Positions 34,982 to 42,746 of a stretch of DNA of 64,000 bases are shown one piece after another (position 1 is the first letter of the stretch; each line of letters opens with the position of its first letter). The notes beneath the pieces are model-generated. The model was not told the DNA's origin. It saw only the letters and a list, made by a program, of their open reading frames with translations, and searched no databases. The translations under genes were made by a program, and so were the position numbers. This DNA comes from Christensenella hongkongensis (GTDB lineage: Bacteria; Bacillota; Clostridia; Christensenellales; Christensenellaceae). The stretch lies in NCBI RefSeq assembly GCF_000981035.1, contig NZ_LAYJ01000033.1, positions 56,513 to 120,512 on the forward strand, in the 5' to 3' direction.

Positions 34982-35182
34982 ATGGCACAGAAATTTGAAT
35001 GTAACGATGTTGTCGTTATGCAAAAAAAACATCCCTGCGGTGGCTACGAGTGGCAAATCCTGCGTACCGGAGCTGATATCAAGATAAAGTGTCTCACATG
35101 CGGGCATATTGTTATGCTCGATTACGGGACATTTATGAAACGAATGAAAAAGGTTATTACGAATGGAAGAAAACAACAATAG
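34982..35182 (+). CDS. DUF951 family protein
   Basis: This 66-residue protein matches the small DUF951 family of Bacillota: the core HPCGGYEWQILRTGADIKIK is followed by CLTCGHIVML. Cys19 and the CLTCG pair form a likely zinc site. The fold is expected to be an OB- or SH3-like nucleic-acid-associated domain, but the function is not established. GGGAG lies four bases before the ATG. Its last 20 bases overlap the signal peptidase gene, so the two are coupled. Confidence 0.88.
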   Translation: MAQKFECNDVVVMQKKHPCGGYEWQILRTGADIKIKCLTCGHIVMLDYGTFMKRMKKVITNGRKQQ

Positions 35183-36200
35183 ATATAGGGGACCGCGGCG
35201 GATTGGAATAGAAAACGAAAACGCCCGGAACTCCGGACAGCAGGAGAACAAAAAGCATTACGGACGCAGGCTCGTAAACCCTTACGAAAACGAAAATATT
35301 CAGGAGCCTGTAAAGAACCCTTCGGAAGATTTATCCCGCCCCCACCATATGCGTAATCCGTACCTTGAGGATATGCAGATTGGTGAAGAGCCTGAGCTGA
35401 TTACCGAACGGTTTCACGAAGCCCCCCGCGATGATTTTTATGATGACGGCGTGGAAGAATACGATGCCGAGCAGACTTTTTATGAGGATACCATTCCGTT
35501 TGACGAGGCGTATTCCAATAACGATCCCAGGCCGGACGGAAGTCTCGAACGCCCCTATCGTGTTCAGCGTTCCCTGCGTGAAGAAAAGGACGATGAAATC
35601 GAACCTCTGGATGACGACCTTATAACCTATGACGAGTTTGGGCGCAAACGAAAGAAGAAACGTATTAAGGAAGAGAAGCTTGTCACAAAATCGCGTATTG
35701 TATGGGGTTGGATATTTTCAATCATAGCCGCAATCATAATCGCGCTGCTTGTGCGTTCCTTCCTGTTTGAGATCATAATGGTGGACGGCGACTCGATGGT
35801 TCCTACGCTGCAAAACGATGAGAAGCTTGCCGTTGAGAAGGTCAGCAGATATTTTGGCCTTCCCGAACGCGGCGATATTATCATCGTGCACTACCCCAAT
35901 ATGGAAGGTACCTATGTTAAACGTGTGATTGGCCTGCCCGGGGATACCATTGAGATAAAAGACAGCACTGTTTATGTCAATGGCCAGCCACTTACTGAGT
36001 CTTACATCAACAGCACTGAACCATATATGGATATGGAGGCGGTTACCGTTCCCGAGGATACTGTTTTTGTCATGGGAGACAACCGCGCCCATTCGCTTGA
36101 CAGCCGTACGGATTATATCGGCCCGATTGCGACAGACCAGATTGTCGGTCATGCGATGTCCGTGATCTGGCCTCTTGATAAGATACATTCGGTTCAATAA
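35163..36200 (+). CDS. lepB: Signal peptidase I with a long acidic N-terminal extension
   Basis: The enzyme removes signal peptides from secreted proteins. The catalytic Ser near 211 (VDGDSMVPTL), Lys near 253 (GTYVKRVIGLPGD) and the C-terminal box FVMGDNRAHSLDSR are in order. One membrane helix covers about 179-205. The first 170 residues are an extra cytoplasmic region, very rich in Asp, Glu, Arg and Asn and probably disordered. Gram-positive signal peptidases are usually 170-200 residues, so the 345-residue length is unusual. The start at 35163 overlaps DUF951; an internal start near the helix would give a normal-sized enzyme, but the extension stays open and is strongly charged, which argues that it is real. 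Confidence 0.9.
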   Translation: MEENNNRYRGPRRIGIENENARNSGQQENKKHYGRRLVNPYENENIQEPVKNPSEDLSRPHHMRNPYLEDMQIGEEPELITERFHEAPRDDFYDDGVEEYDAEQTFYEDTIPFDEAYSNNDPRPDGSLERPYRVQRSLREEKDDEIEPLDDDLITYDEFGRKRKKKRIKEEKLVTKSRIVWGWIFSIIAAIIIALLVRSFLFEIIMVDGDSMVPTLQNDEKLAVEKVSRYFGLPERGDIIIVHYPNMEGTYVKRVIGLPGDTIEIKDSTVYVNGQPLTESYINSTEPYMDMEAVTVPEDTVFVMGDNRAHSLDSRTDYIGPIATDQIVGHAMSVIWPLDKIHSVQ

Positions 36201-36210
36201 CGGTAATGAG

Positions 36211-36243
36211 AACGCGCGGCCTTATCCGGCGGGCGCGTTTTTT
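36211..36243 (+). terminator. Intrinsic terminator of the DUF951-lepB operon
   Basis: A GC-rich stem with outer arms AACGCGC (36211-36217) and GCGCGTT (36233-36239) is followed by a T-run. Confidence 0.8.
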
Positions 36244-36295
36244 CTTGCCAATACACCGGTATTATATTTTTGTAAATAGATTTGGAGGAACAACG

Positions 36296-36964
36296 ATGCA
36301 AGCAATTTTATTTGACTTCAATGGCACCATGTTTTTTGACTCTGACAAACACGACAAAGCGTGGCAAATATTTCTGCCCAAATACGGCCGAGGCGACGTT
36401 TCGCTGGAAACGCTTCTGGAGTATAACCCGCACGGCCGCAGCAATGAAGCCATTATCAAGCATTTTCTTGGCAACGAACTACCAGCCGAAAAAATTTTTG
36501 AGCTTTCTGAAGAAAAGGAAAGTATTTATCGGCAGCTTTGCCTGGAAGATCCCAAAAGCTTCTGCTTTGTGGATGGCCTGAACGAATTTCTTGATTTCCT
36601 GAAAGAAAAGGATATTCCCAGAAACATCGCGACAGCATCCGAACGTTCGAATCTGGATTTTTACATCCGCGAATTTCATCTGGCAAATTGGTTCGACGTA
36701 GATAAAATTACATACATCGATGGTACGATGCGTGGCAAACCTGAGCCCGACCTTTACATCAAGGCCGCTCAAAATATTGGCGTCCCCGCGGAAAATTGTA
36801 TTGTAGTGGAAGATTCTCCCCATGGCGCGGAATCGGCAAAGAGGGCCGGGGTGAGCACAGTATATGCAATCGAAAAAACGCCGGGTGCATTCGGCGACCT
36901 CACTTATGTGGATCATGTGATTTCAGATTTCCTTCCCCTGCTTTCCCGCTTTCAGGGCCGCTGA
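36296..36964 (+). CDS. HAD-superfamily hydrolase (beta-phosphoglucomutase-like) with a DxN motif
   Basis: This is a Rossmannoid HAD protein with a helical C1 cap. Motif I reads FDFNGTM with nucleophile Asp7, but the usual second aspartate is Asn9. Motif II is TASERS near residues 108-113, motif III includes GKPEPDLYIKA near 147-157, and motif IV is VVEDSPHGAESAKRAG near 170-185. The asparagine replaces the general acid/base of phosphatases and mutases, so activity may be altered. The ATG at 36296 follows GGAGG; the longer frame begins inside the lepB terminator. It is a single gene ending at a bidirectional terminator. Confidence 0.87.
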   Translation: MQAILFDFNGTMFFDSDKHDKAWQIFLPKYGRGDVSLETLLEYNPHGRSNEAIIKHFLGNELPAEKIFELSEEKESIYRQLCLEDPKSFCFVDGLNEFLDFLKEKDIPRNIATASERSNLDFYIREFHLANWFDVDKITYIDGTMRGKPEPDLYIKAAQNIGVPAENCIVVEDSPHGAESAKRAGVSTVYAIEKTPGAFGDLTYVDHVISDFLPLLSRFQGR

Positions 36965-36976
36965 TGAAACCAAATC

Positions 36977-37013
36977 AAAAAAGCTCCGGGATTTAAAACC
37001 CCGGAGCTTTTTT
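36977..37013. terminator. Bidirectional terminator between the HAD gene and alaS
   Basis: A long stem (36977-36990 with about 36999-37013) of the AAAAAAGCTCCGGG type serves both convergent genes. Confidence 0.88.
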
Positions 37014-37023
37014 ACTTTTATTG

Positions 37024-38820
37024 TCAGTCGTTTTCAAGCACTGCCTTTATCCTGCGCACACCCGCACTGCTGCTCTGCTCTTTTTTGATCTTAAAATGAC
37101 CAAGCTCCGCAGTATTCTTTGCATGAGGTCCACCGCAAATTTCTTTGGAGTATCCGGGAATCGTATATACCTTCACGATCTCGCCGTACTTAGAATCAAA
37201 TACGCCCATTGCTCCCTGCTTTTTGGCTTCGTCTACGCTCATTTCTTCTTCCACGACGTCAAGCCCTGCCGCAATCGCCTCATTTACATATTCTTCTAAC
37301 TGGTCAAGCTCATCACGCTCAACCTTACGGTCAAAATTAAAGTCAAACCGCAAGCGCTCCGCGGTGATATTGGAACCTTTTTGCGTGATGTCCTCCCCGA
37401 GGTGCTTCCTGAGTGCGGCATTCAGCAAATGCGTCGCCGTGTGCAGCCTCGCCGTCTGCTCGCTTGTATCTGCAAGGCCGCCTTTAAAGCGTTGCTCCGC
37501 TCCTGCGTGCGAAAGCTCCTGATGATGCTCAAAAGCCTTATCAAACCCCTCTTTATCAACCTTCAGCCCACGTTCTTCCGCAAGCTCCAATGTAAATTCA
37601 ATCGGAAATCCGAAGGTATCATAAAGACGGAATGCACTTTTCCCATCGATGATATCTCCCTGCATCTTTTCCACAGTCTTTTCAAATTCCTTCAGGCCCT
37701 GTGAAATTGTTTTCTGGAAACGTTCTTCTTCCTTTTCGATCTCTGCCAATATCTTCTTTTCATTCGTATGAAGCTCATCATATGCGTGCGCATATTTATC
37801 GATCACAACCTTTGAGATTTTTGAAAGGTTCCCTTCCGCAATCCCCAGCTTGCCCGCAAACCGAATCGCACGGCGTAATAAACGACGCAAAACATAACCC
37901 TGGTCCACATTGGAAGGAGTAATACCCTTTTCATCGCCAATCATGAAGGTCGAACAGCGTATGTGATCCGCTACGATACGGAACGCTTTTTTCGTTTCAT
38001 CGTCCGCACCCTCATATTTTTTGCCGGACAGCTCTTCAATCTTTGCAATGATCGGCGCAAATACGTCCGTCTCATATACGGAGCTTTTACCCTGCAAAAT
38101 CGCAATCGTGCGGTCAAGGCCCATTCCTGTATCTACGTTTTTATGCTCCAGCGGCAAGAAAGAGCCATCCGCCTGTTTGTTGTATTCCATGAATACGTCG
38201 TTCCATATTTCAAGATACTTCCCACAATCGCAGGCAGGGCTGCAATCCGGCCCGCAAGCCGGTTTTCCGGTATCGATAAACATCTCGGTATCCGGCCCGC
38301 ACGGCCCGGTAATCCCTGCCGGCCCCCACCAGTTATTCTCCTTGGGAAGGAAAAAAATGTGATCTTCATCTACGCCCATAGAACGCCAGGTCTCAAAAGC
38401 CGCCATATCACGCGGTGCGTGCTCGTCGCCTGCAAAACAGGTAAAATAAAGCTTGTCTTTATCGATTCCCAGCCACTTTTCATCGGTTAAAAATTCATAA
38501 CTCCACGAGATTGCTTCCTTCTTAAAGTAATCGCCAAGCGACCAGTTCCCAAGCATTTCAAAAAATGTGCAGTGTGATTCGTCGCCCACTTCATCGATAT
38601 CGCCGGTACGCACACACTTTTGTACGTCCACCAGACGCGTTCCCGCCGGATGCTTTTCACCCAGCAGATAAGGAACTAACGGGTGCATACCCGCAGTCGT
38701 AAAAAGCACGGTAGGATCGTTTTCAGGTATCAGGGATGCGCTCCTGATTACCGTATGTCCCTTGCTTTTAAAAAAATCCAAATACATTTGCCTTAAATCG
38801 TCGCTCGTTAAGTTCTTCAT
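37024..38820 (-). CDS. alaS: Short alanyl-tRNA synthetase (lacks the C-Ala domain)
   Basis: The protein charges tRNA-Ala. The class II catalytic core is complete (residues 1-240, including FFEMLGNWSLGDYF and ENNWWGPAGITGPCGPD), followed by the tRNA-recognition domain and an editing domain with zinc ligands HTATH near 469-473 and CGGPHA near 570-575. It ends at residue 598 with AGVRRIKAVLEND, just after the editing domain, whereas standard AlaRS has about 870 residues with a DHHA1/C-Ala domain. AAAGGAG precedes the ATG at 38820 by six bases. It lies 22 bases after pepV. The stop is followed by a terminator, so this is a natural end and not a frameshift within the window. Confidence 0.9.
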   Translation of the reverse strand: MKNLTSDDLRQMYLDFFKSKGHTVIRSASLIPENDPTVLFTTAGMHPLVPYLLGEKHPAGTRLVDVQKCVRTGDIDEVGDESHCTFFEMLGNWSLGDYFKKEAISWSYEFLTDEKWLGIDKDKLYFTCFAGDEHAPRDMAAFETWRSMGVDEDHIFFLPKENNWWGPAGITGPCGPDTEMFIDTGKPACGPDCSPACDCGKYLEIWNDVFMEYNKQADGSFLPLEHKNVDTGMGLDRTIAILQGKSSVYETDVFAPIIAKIEELSGKKYEGADDETKKAFRIVADHIRCSTFMIGDEKGITPSNVDQGYVLRRLLRRAIRFAGKLGIAEGNLSKISKVVIDKYAHAYDELHTNEKKILAEIEKEEERFQKTISQGLKEFEKTVEKMQGDIIDGKSAFRLYDTFGFPIEFTLELAEERGLKVDKEGFDKAFEHHQELSHAGAEQRFKGGLADTSEQTARLHTATHLLNAALRKHLGEDITQKGSNITAERLRFDFNFDRKVERDELDQLEEYVNEAIAAGLDVVEEEMSVDEAKKQGAMGVFDSKYGEIVKVYTIPGYSKEICGGPHAKNTAELGHFKIKKEQSSSAGVRRIKAVLEND

Positions 38821-38842
38821 TCCAAACTCCTTTGTTCTCTTC

Positions 38843-40228
38843 CTATTTACACAACACCAATATGGCGTTTGCAATAATATCCGCTACTTTGACCAGTGAA
38901 TCGATTTCAATATATTCATCCGGCTGATGCTCCGTTCCCTCCTGCCCCGGAAACAACGCCCCAAACGCAACCGAGTTTGGAAATGCGCGCGCAAAAGTTG
39001 CACCGCCCATCGTCATACAATAGGCCTTATCTCCCGTTACTTCTTCATACGCCTGTTTCAGGCCCTGCACCAGCGGGGAATCCTCCGGCACAAAATGAGG
39101 CGCGCGGGAAAATTCCTCTCGAATGGTAAGCTCTTTAAATCTGCCGTTTATTTTTGACAGGATCGTTTCCTTATCGCTATGGATTGGATAGCGGATATCA
39201 ATTCCCGCTTCCACTCCTTCCTCCGTCGTTTTAAAATATCCAAGGTTAAGCGTCAGTGCTCCGGACTCGTCCTGCGCCGCAATCCCCAGATTTGTTCCGT
39301 CCGTTTGCAGGCCAATTTGCTCAGCCAATTCATAAATCGCATCACTAATAGCATTTTTGCGCAAAGGCAGCATATTGAGGAACTGCATCATATACGTCAA
39401 CGCATTTTTTCCCGCATCCGGTTTCGAGCCATGCGCGGAAAAACCATGCGCGGTAAGTCTGACTCCAGCGTTTATTTCTTCCGCAGTAACCTTGACCGGA
39501 GAATCCTCGTTAAAAATATCCATCATCTGTATAACCGCCTGTGCGTTTCCAGAAATTTCACAGGTACATACAGCCGGAACGACGTTCACACGCTCTCCCG
39601 CCGCGAGAGAACGAACGATCAAACCGCCGCTTTGCTCGTTGATCGGGTATGCTTTCTTTTTTGCGACAAGATGCAACAATCCCTTTTCCGCATTGATGAT
39701 TGGGAATTCCGCGTCGGGCGATATCGCCATTGTCGGGATTTCTCCCCCGTTTTTCTTATAAAAATCCATATCAGACCAGCCGCTCTCTTCATCGCAACCA
39801 AAAATAAGGCGCACGCGCTTATTGAGACTAATACAGTTTTCTTTGATTGCCGATAGTGCAAACAGCGCCGCAATCGCAGGCCCCTTATCGTCAATCGCTC
39901 CCCTGCCGTAAATTCTGCCATCCTTAACCGTGCCGTCAAAGGGCGGGACTGTCCATCCATCTCCTGCAGGTACGACGTCAAGATGCGTTACAATCGCAAA
40001 CATCTCGTCTCCGTCGCCGTATTCCACATATCCCAAATGCGAATAAAAATTCACACTGTCAAAGTCAAGCTTTTCCGCAATCCCCAATGTTTTAATCAAC
40101 GCGTCGAATACGCCCTTGCCATATGGCATATTTCCCTGCGCCGGGCTTTTTACGCTCTCAATTTTCAATATCCTGCACAGCGCGTCAATCATTTCATCTT
40201 TACGCGACGCAAGCGAAAAATCCAACAT
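38843..40228 (-). CDS. pepV: Dipeptidase PepV-like (M20 metallopeptidase)
   Basis: The enzyme should cleave dipeptides using two zinc ions. Visible motifs are VTHLDVVPAGDGW near residues 78-90 (first metal His and catalytic Asp), GRGAIDDKGPAIAAL near 104-118 (bridging Asp), CDEESGWSDM near 142-151 (catalytic Glu pair) and the C-terminal TMGGATFARAFPN with its metal histidine segment GTEHQPDE. The length of 461 residues matches PepV. The start at 40228 has AAAGGAG eight bases upstream. An extended -10 box (TGA-TATAAT) lies near 40268-40276. It is the first gene of a pepV-alaS pair. Confidence 0.9.
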   Translation of the reverse strand: MLDFSLASRKDEMIDALCRILKIESVKSPAQGNMPYGKGVFDALIKTLGIAEKLDFDSVNFYSHLGYVEYGDGDEMFAIVTHLDVVPAGDGWTVPPFDGTVKDGRIYGRGAIDDKGPAIAALFALSAIKENCISLNKRVRLIFGCDEESGWSDMDFYKKNGGEIPTMAISPDAEFPIINAEKGLLHLVAKKKAYPINEQSGGLIVRSLAAGERVNVVPAVCTCEISGNAQAVIQMMDIFNEDSPVKVTAEEINAGVRLTAHGFSAHGSKPDAGKNALTYMMQFLNMLPLRKNAISDAIYELAEQIGLQTDGTNLGIAAQDESGALTLNLGYFKTTEEGVEAGIDIRYPIHSDKETILSKINGRFKELTIREEFSRAPHFVPEDSPLVQGLKQAYEEVTGDKAYCMTMGGATFARAFPNSVAFGALFPGQEGTEHQPDEYIEIDSLVKVADIIANAILVLCK

Positions 40229-40380
40229 TTTCTTTTCTCCTTTATTTTTCCAGAACAAATCGTTCTTATTATATCAGATTTCAGCTTGAAATACATTGTT
40301 TTTTTAGCATTTTGGCAGGAAAAGGATTCCTTGCAGCATATGGCGAATTAATTAACTGTAAATGTTTGCGGAAAGTAAAG

Positions 40381-41166
40381 GTGACTATTATTTCAATACA
40401 CGACGGACACAGGCAGCGGCTCAAAAAACGGTTCCTGCGCGACGGGCTTGATTCCTTTGAAGAACACGAAGCGCTTGAGCTTCTTTTGTTTTATGCAATT
40501 CCGCGCAGGGATACCAATGAGCTGGCACATAGGTTGCTGCATAAATTTGGCAGCCTGAAGCATGTTTTCGATGCCAACGCGGCAGACCTTGCCCTTGTGG
40601 AAGGCATAGGCGAAAGCGCCGCCGCATTGATTAAATTGCAATCTGAGTTGTCGCGAAAGTACTGGCTCAACGATCTCGCTGAAGGGACAAAAATCACATC
40701 GATTGAATCGGCAATCGAATATGTCAAACATTTGTTTCGCGGAAAGTTGCAGGAGGAATTTTATGTTATTTGCCTTGACGCGCATTTCCGTGTCAGGCAC
40801 ACCGAACGGCTAAGCCGCGGTACCGCAACAGAAGCACCGGTTTATATCCGGCATATCACGGAAGTTGTGATTCGTACCGGCACGGAAAAAGTGATGGTCG
40901 CCCACAATCATCCGGGAGGCAGCTGTCTTGCAAGCGTCAGCGATATCGAAACAACATCGCATATATTCAATGCAATGCACGCGCTATCAATTTCTTTTCT
41001 CGACCATATCATCATTGGCACGGACGATGCGTTCAGCTTTTCAGAGAGACTGCTCTTGCAGGATGAGGACAATAAGCTTACACCCAAGGAAGCGCGCGCT
41101 GCGCAATATTCCGGACGTGTTATGCAGGACGCAGCAAAGCTGTTTTCCTTTCCTCCCCTCATTTGA
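40381..41166 (+). CDS. radC: RadC-family JAMM domain protein
   Basis: RadC proteins have an N-terminal helix-hairpin-helix (here LALVEGIGESAAALI near residues 66-80) and a JAMM metalloprotease-like domain with VAHNHPGGSCLASVSD near 173-188, giving H-x-H-P and S-x2-D. Despite the name, a DNA-repair role is not established. No in-frame ATG suits; the GTG at 40381 after GGAAAG gives 261 residues and starts near the usual N-terminus. The catalytic glutamate should be in the preceding strand. It is a single gene, divergent from pepV. Confidence 0.88.
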   Translation: MTIISIHDGHRQRLKKRFLRDGLDSFEEHEALELLLFYAIPRRDTNELAHRLLHKFGSLKHVFDANAADLALVEGIGESAAALIKLQSELSRKYWLNDLAEGTKITSIESAIEYVKHLFRGKLQEEFYVICLDAHFRVRHTERLSRGTATEAPVYIRHITEVVIRTGTEKVMVAHNHPGGSCLASVSDIETTSHIFNAMHALSISFLDHIIIGTDDAFSFSERLLLQDEDNKLTPKEARAAQYSGRVMQDAAKLFSFPPLI

Positions 41167-41191
41167 CGCCGTCCTATTTTAGTGCTTTTAC

Positions 41192-41220
41192 TTGCAATAA
41201 CCAGTATTTTTAGGTATAAT
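41192..41220 (+). promoter_or_regulatory. Promoter of the GNAT gene
   Basis: TTGCAA (41192-41197) and a perfect TATAAT (41215-41220) are separated by 17 bases, 50 bases before the ATG. Confidence 0.65.
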
Positions 41221-41270
41221 TTTTTTGGAATTACAAGTTTACTGTATTTCTAAATATTGGAGGACTTATT

Positions 41271-41726
41271 ATGGCTATTGAATATTTTCATATAAAAGAA
41301 CGTGATTTTGATTTGGTGGAACAACTGATCCAGATTGAAAATTCATCCTATGAAGGCGGCGCGCTTGACGTTTTTGACCTCATTGCGATGCTTCGTCACG
41401 CACGTGTTTATGTTGCCGTGGAATACGACGAAATCCTTGGTGCTGTTTATTTCATGCGGAATTTTGACAATCCGGACAAGGTATTCCTTCACAGCATCAA
41501 TATCATTGATCCCCAGACGTATCCCAACCTTGGAATTTCCCTGTTGAATATTGCCTTTGCGGATATGCGGACCTTTGGCATCAAGATCGTCGAGGTGAAT
41601 GTCGATCCTGCCAATTACCGCGCGCTCAAAATTTATCGGGAGCAACTGGGATTTGTCGCCAGCGACAGTATGCAAAGCGAAATTCTCAACGGTGAAGAAA
41701 TCCTGATGCTGCAAAAGGAGCTTTAA
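41271..41726 (+). CDS. GNAT-family N-acetyltransferase
   Basis: The 151-residue protein has the GNAT fold pattern: a substrate-lid start (EYFHIKERDFDLVEQLIQIE), a central strand (VAVEYDEILGAVYFM near 51-65) and a C-terminal EVNVDPANYRALKIYREQLG near 109-128, the usual end of the acetyl-CoA-binding region. The R/Q-x-x-G-x-G/A loop is weak (YPNLGISLLN), so cofactor use is less certain. GGAGG lies eight bases before the ATG. It is monocistronic with its own promoter and terminator; the substrate is unknown. Confidence 0.8.
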   Translation: MAIEYFHIKERDFDLVEQLIQIENSSYEGGALDVFDLIAMLRHARVYVAVEYDEILGAVYFMRNFDNPDKVFLHSINIIDPQTYPNLGISLLNIAFADMRTFGIKIVEVNVDPANYRALKIYREQLGFVASDSMQSEILNGEEILMLQKEL

Positions 41727-41739
41727 TTTTACATCATTT

Positions 41740-41763
41740 AGCCGCAGGTTCTGCGGCTTTTTT
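41740..41763 (+). terminator. Intrinsic terminator of the GNAT gene
   Basis: An 8-bp perfect stem (41740-41747 with 41751-41758) with a 3-base loop is followed by T6. Confidence 0.85.
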
Positions 41764-41820
41764 CGTTTCCTGTCATCAAAGGAGTGAGGCTTTATGAATA
41801 CGCTTCGGGGAGGAAAAAAG

Positions 41821-42234
41821 ATGTGGGTTATATTTGCTCTCCTATCGGCTGTATTTGCGGCTGCTACCGCCATACTTGCAAAGATCGGCATACAGGACAT
41901 GAATTCGAACCTTGCGACGGCAATCCGCACGGTTGTCGTGCTGATCATGGCGTGGGGCATAGTCTTTATGACCGGAACCCAGTTTGAAATCCCAAATATT
42001 ACTGCAAAATCCTGGATTTTCCTTATTCTTTCCGGTATTGCCACCGGCCTTTCATGGTTGTTCTATTTCAAAGCGCTCCAGCTCGGCGACGCTTCAAAGG
42101 TTGTTCCCGTTGATAAATTCAGCGTTGTAATCAGTATGGTGCTCGCCTTCATCATCCTCAAGGAAGCAGTCACTGCCAAAACCATCGCGGGTGGCATTTT
42201 AATCACGCTGGGCACGCTGGTAATGATCCTTTAG
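41821..42234 (+). CDS. Half-size EamA/DMT-family transporter
   Basis: A 137-residue protein with four to five hydrophobic helices and one EamA domain (IFALLSAVFAAATAILAKIG at the start, GDASKVVPVDKFSVVISMVL near 87-106). Standard EamA permeases have two such domains and ten helices, so this one probably works as a homodimer. The ATG at 41821 has GGGAGG seven bases upstream, better than the ATG at 41794. Substrates of this superfamily are metabolites or drugs; none can be assigned. Confidence 0.85.
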   Translation: MWVIFALLSAVFAAATAILAKIGIQDMNSNLATAIRTVVVLIMAWGIVFMTGTQFEIPNITAKSWIFLILSGIATGLSWLFYFKALQLGDASKVVPVDKFSVVISMVLAFIILKEAVTAKTIAGGILITLGTLVMIL

Positions 42235-42255
42235 TAATTATTTTACAATTTTTGG

Positions 42256-42282
42256 CAGGAGTGTAGATACACTCCTGTTTTT
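42256..42282 (+). terminator. Intrinsic terminator of the EamA gene
   Basis: A perfect stem of about 9-10 bp (42256-42265 with 42268-42277) is followed by a T-run. Confidence 0.85.
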
Positions 42283-42300
42283 GTTCTTTTTAAAAAAACA

Positions 42301-42329
42301 TTGACAAATTTTCCATCTCGTTCTATAGT
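42301..42329 (+). promoter_or_regulatory. Promoter of the YtrA-type GntR/ABC operon
   Basis: TTGACA (42301-42306) and TATAGT (42324-42329) are separated by 17 bases. Confidence 0.7.
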
Positions 42330-42337
42330 TAGTTACA

Positions 42338-42355
42338 TAAGTAGTTAACCACTTA
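42338..42355. promoter_or_regulatory. Near-perfect palindrome, candidate autoregulatory operator
   Basis: TAAGTAGTTAACCACTTA forms an inverted repeat centred on GTTAAC, with a single mismatched pair. It lies immediately downstream of the -10 box and upstream of the ribosome site of the GntR gene. YtrA-type regulators bind such sites and repress their own operon. Confidence 0.6.
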
Positions 42356-42377
42356 AGTTTTTAAAAGGAGTTCCATT

Positions 42378-42746
42378 ATGCAAATTGATTTTGATATCGA
42401 TATCCCAATCTATATCCAGATCGCCAGCCAAATTGAGGATTCAATCCTTTCCGGTGCATTCGCGGAGGAGACGCAGATACCTTCCACTACGGAAATCTCT
42501 ACCGTATACAAAATCAATCCCGCTACAGTCCTGAAAGGCGTCAATATCCTTGCCAGCCAGGATATCCTTTACAAAAAACGCGGAGTCGGCATGTTTGTAA
42601 AGGCAGGGGCTGTCAAAAAAATACGTGAAAAGCACAGGCAGTCATTTTATGAGGACTATATTGTAAAACTTTTGGCAGAAGCAAAAAAACTGGATATCAA
42701 GGAGCAGGACATCATTCGCATGATCACGAAAGGAGACCAGTCATGA
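42378..42746 (+). CDS. GntR-family regulator, YtrA subfamily
   Basis: The 122-residue protein is a GntR winged helix (IDIPIYIQIASQIEDSILSG, then IPSTTEISTVYKINPATVLK) with only a short helical C-terminal tail, the YtrA pattern. YtrA regulators repress an ABC transporter operon in which they are the first gene and often respond to cell-envelope antibiotics. AAAGGAG lies six bases before the ATG. The stop overlaps the ABC gene by four bases (ATGA), and the palindrome at 42338-42355 is the likely operator. Confidence 0.9.
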   Translation: MQIDFDIDIPIYIQIASQIEDSILSGAFAEETQIPSTTEISTVYKINPATVLKGVNILASQDILYKKRGVGMFVKAGAVKKIREKHRQSFYEDYIVKLLAEAKKLDIKEQDIIRMITKGDQS

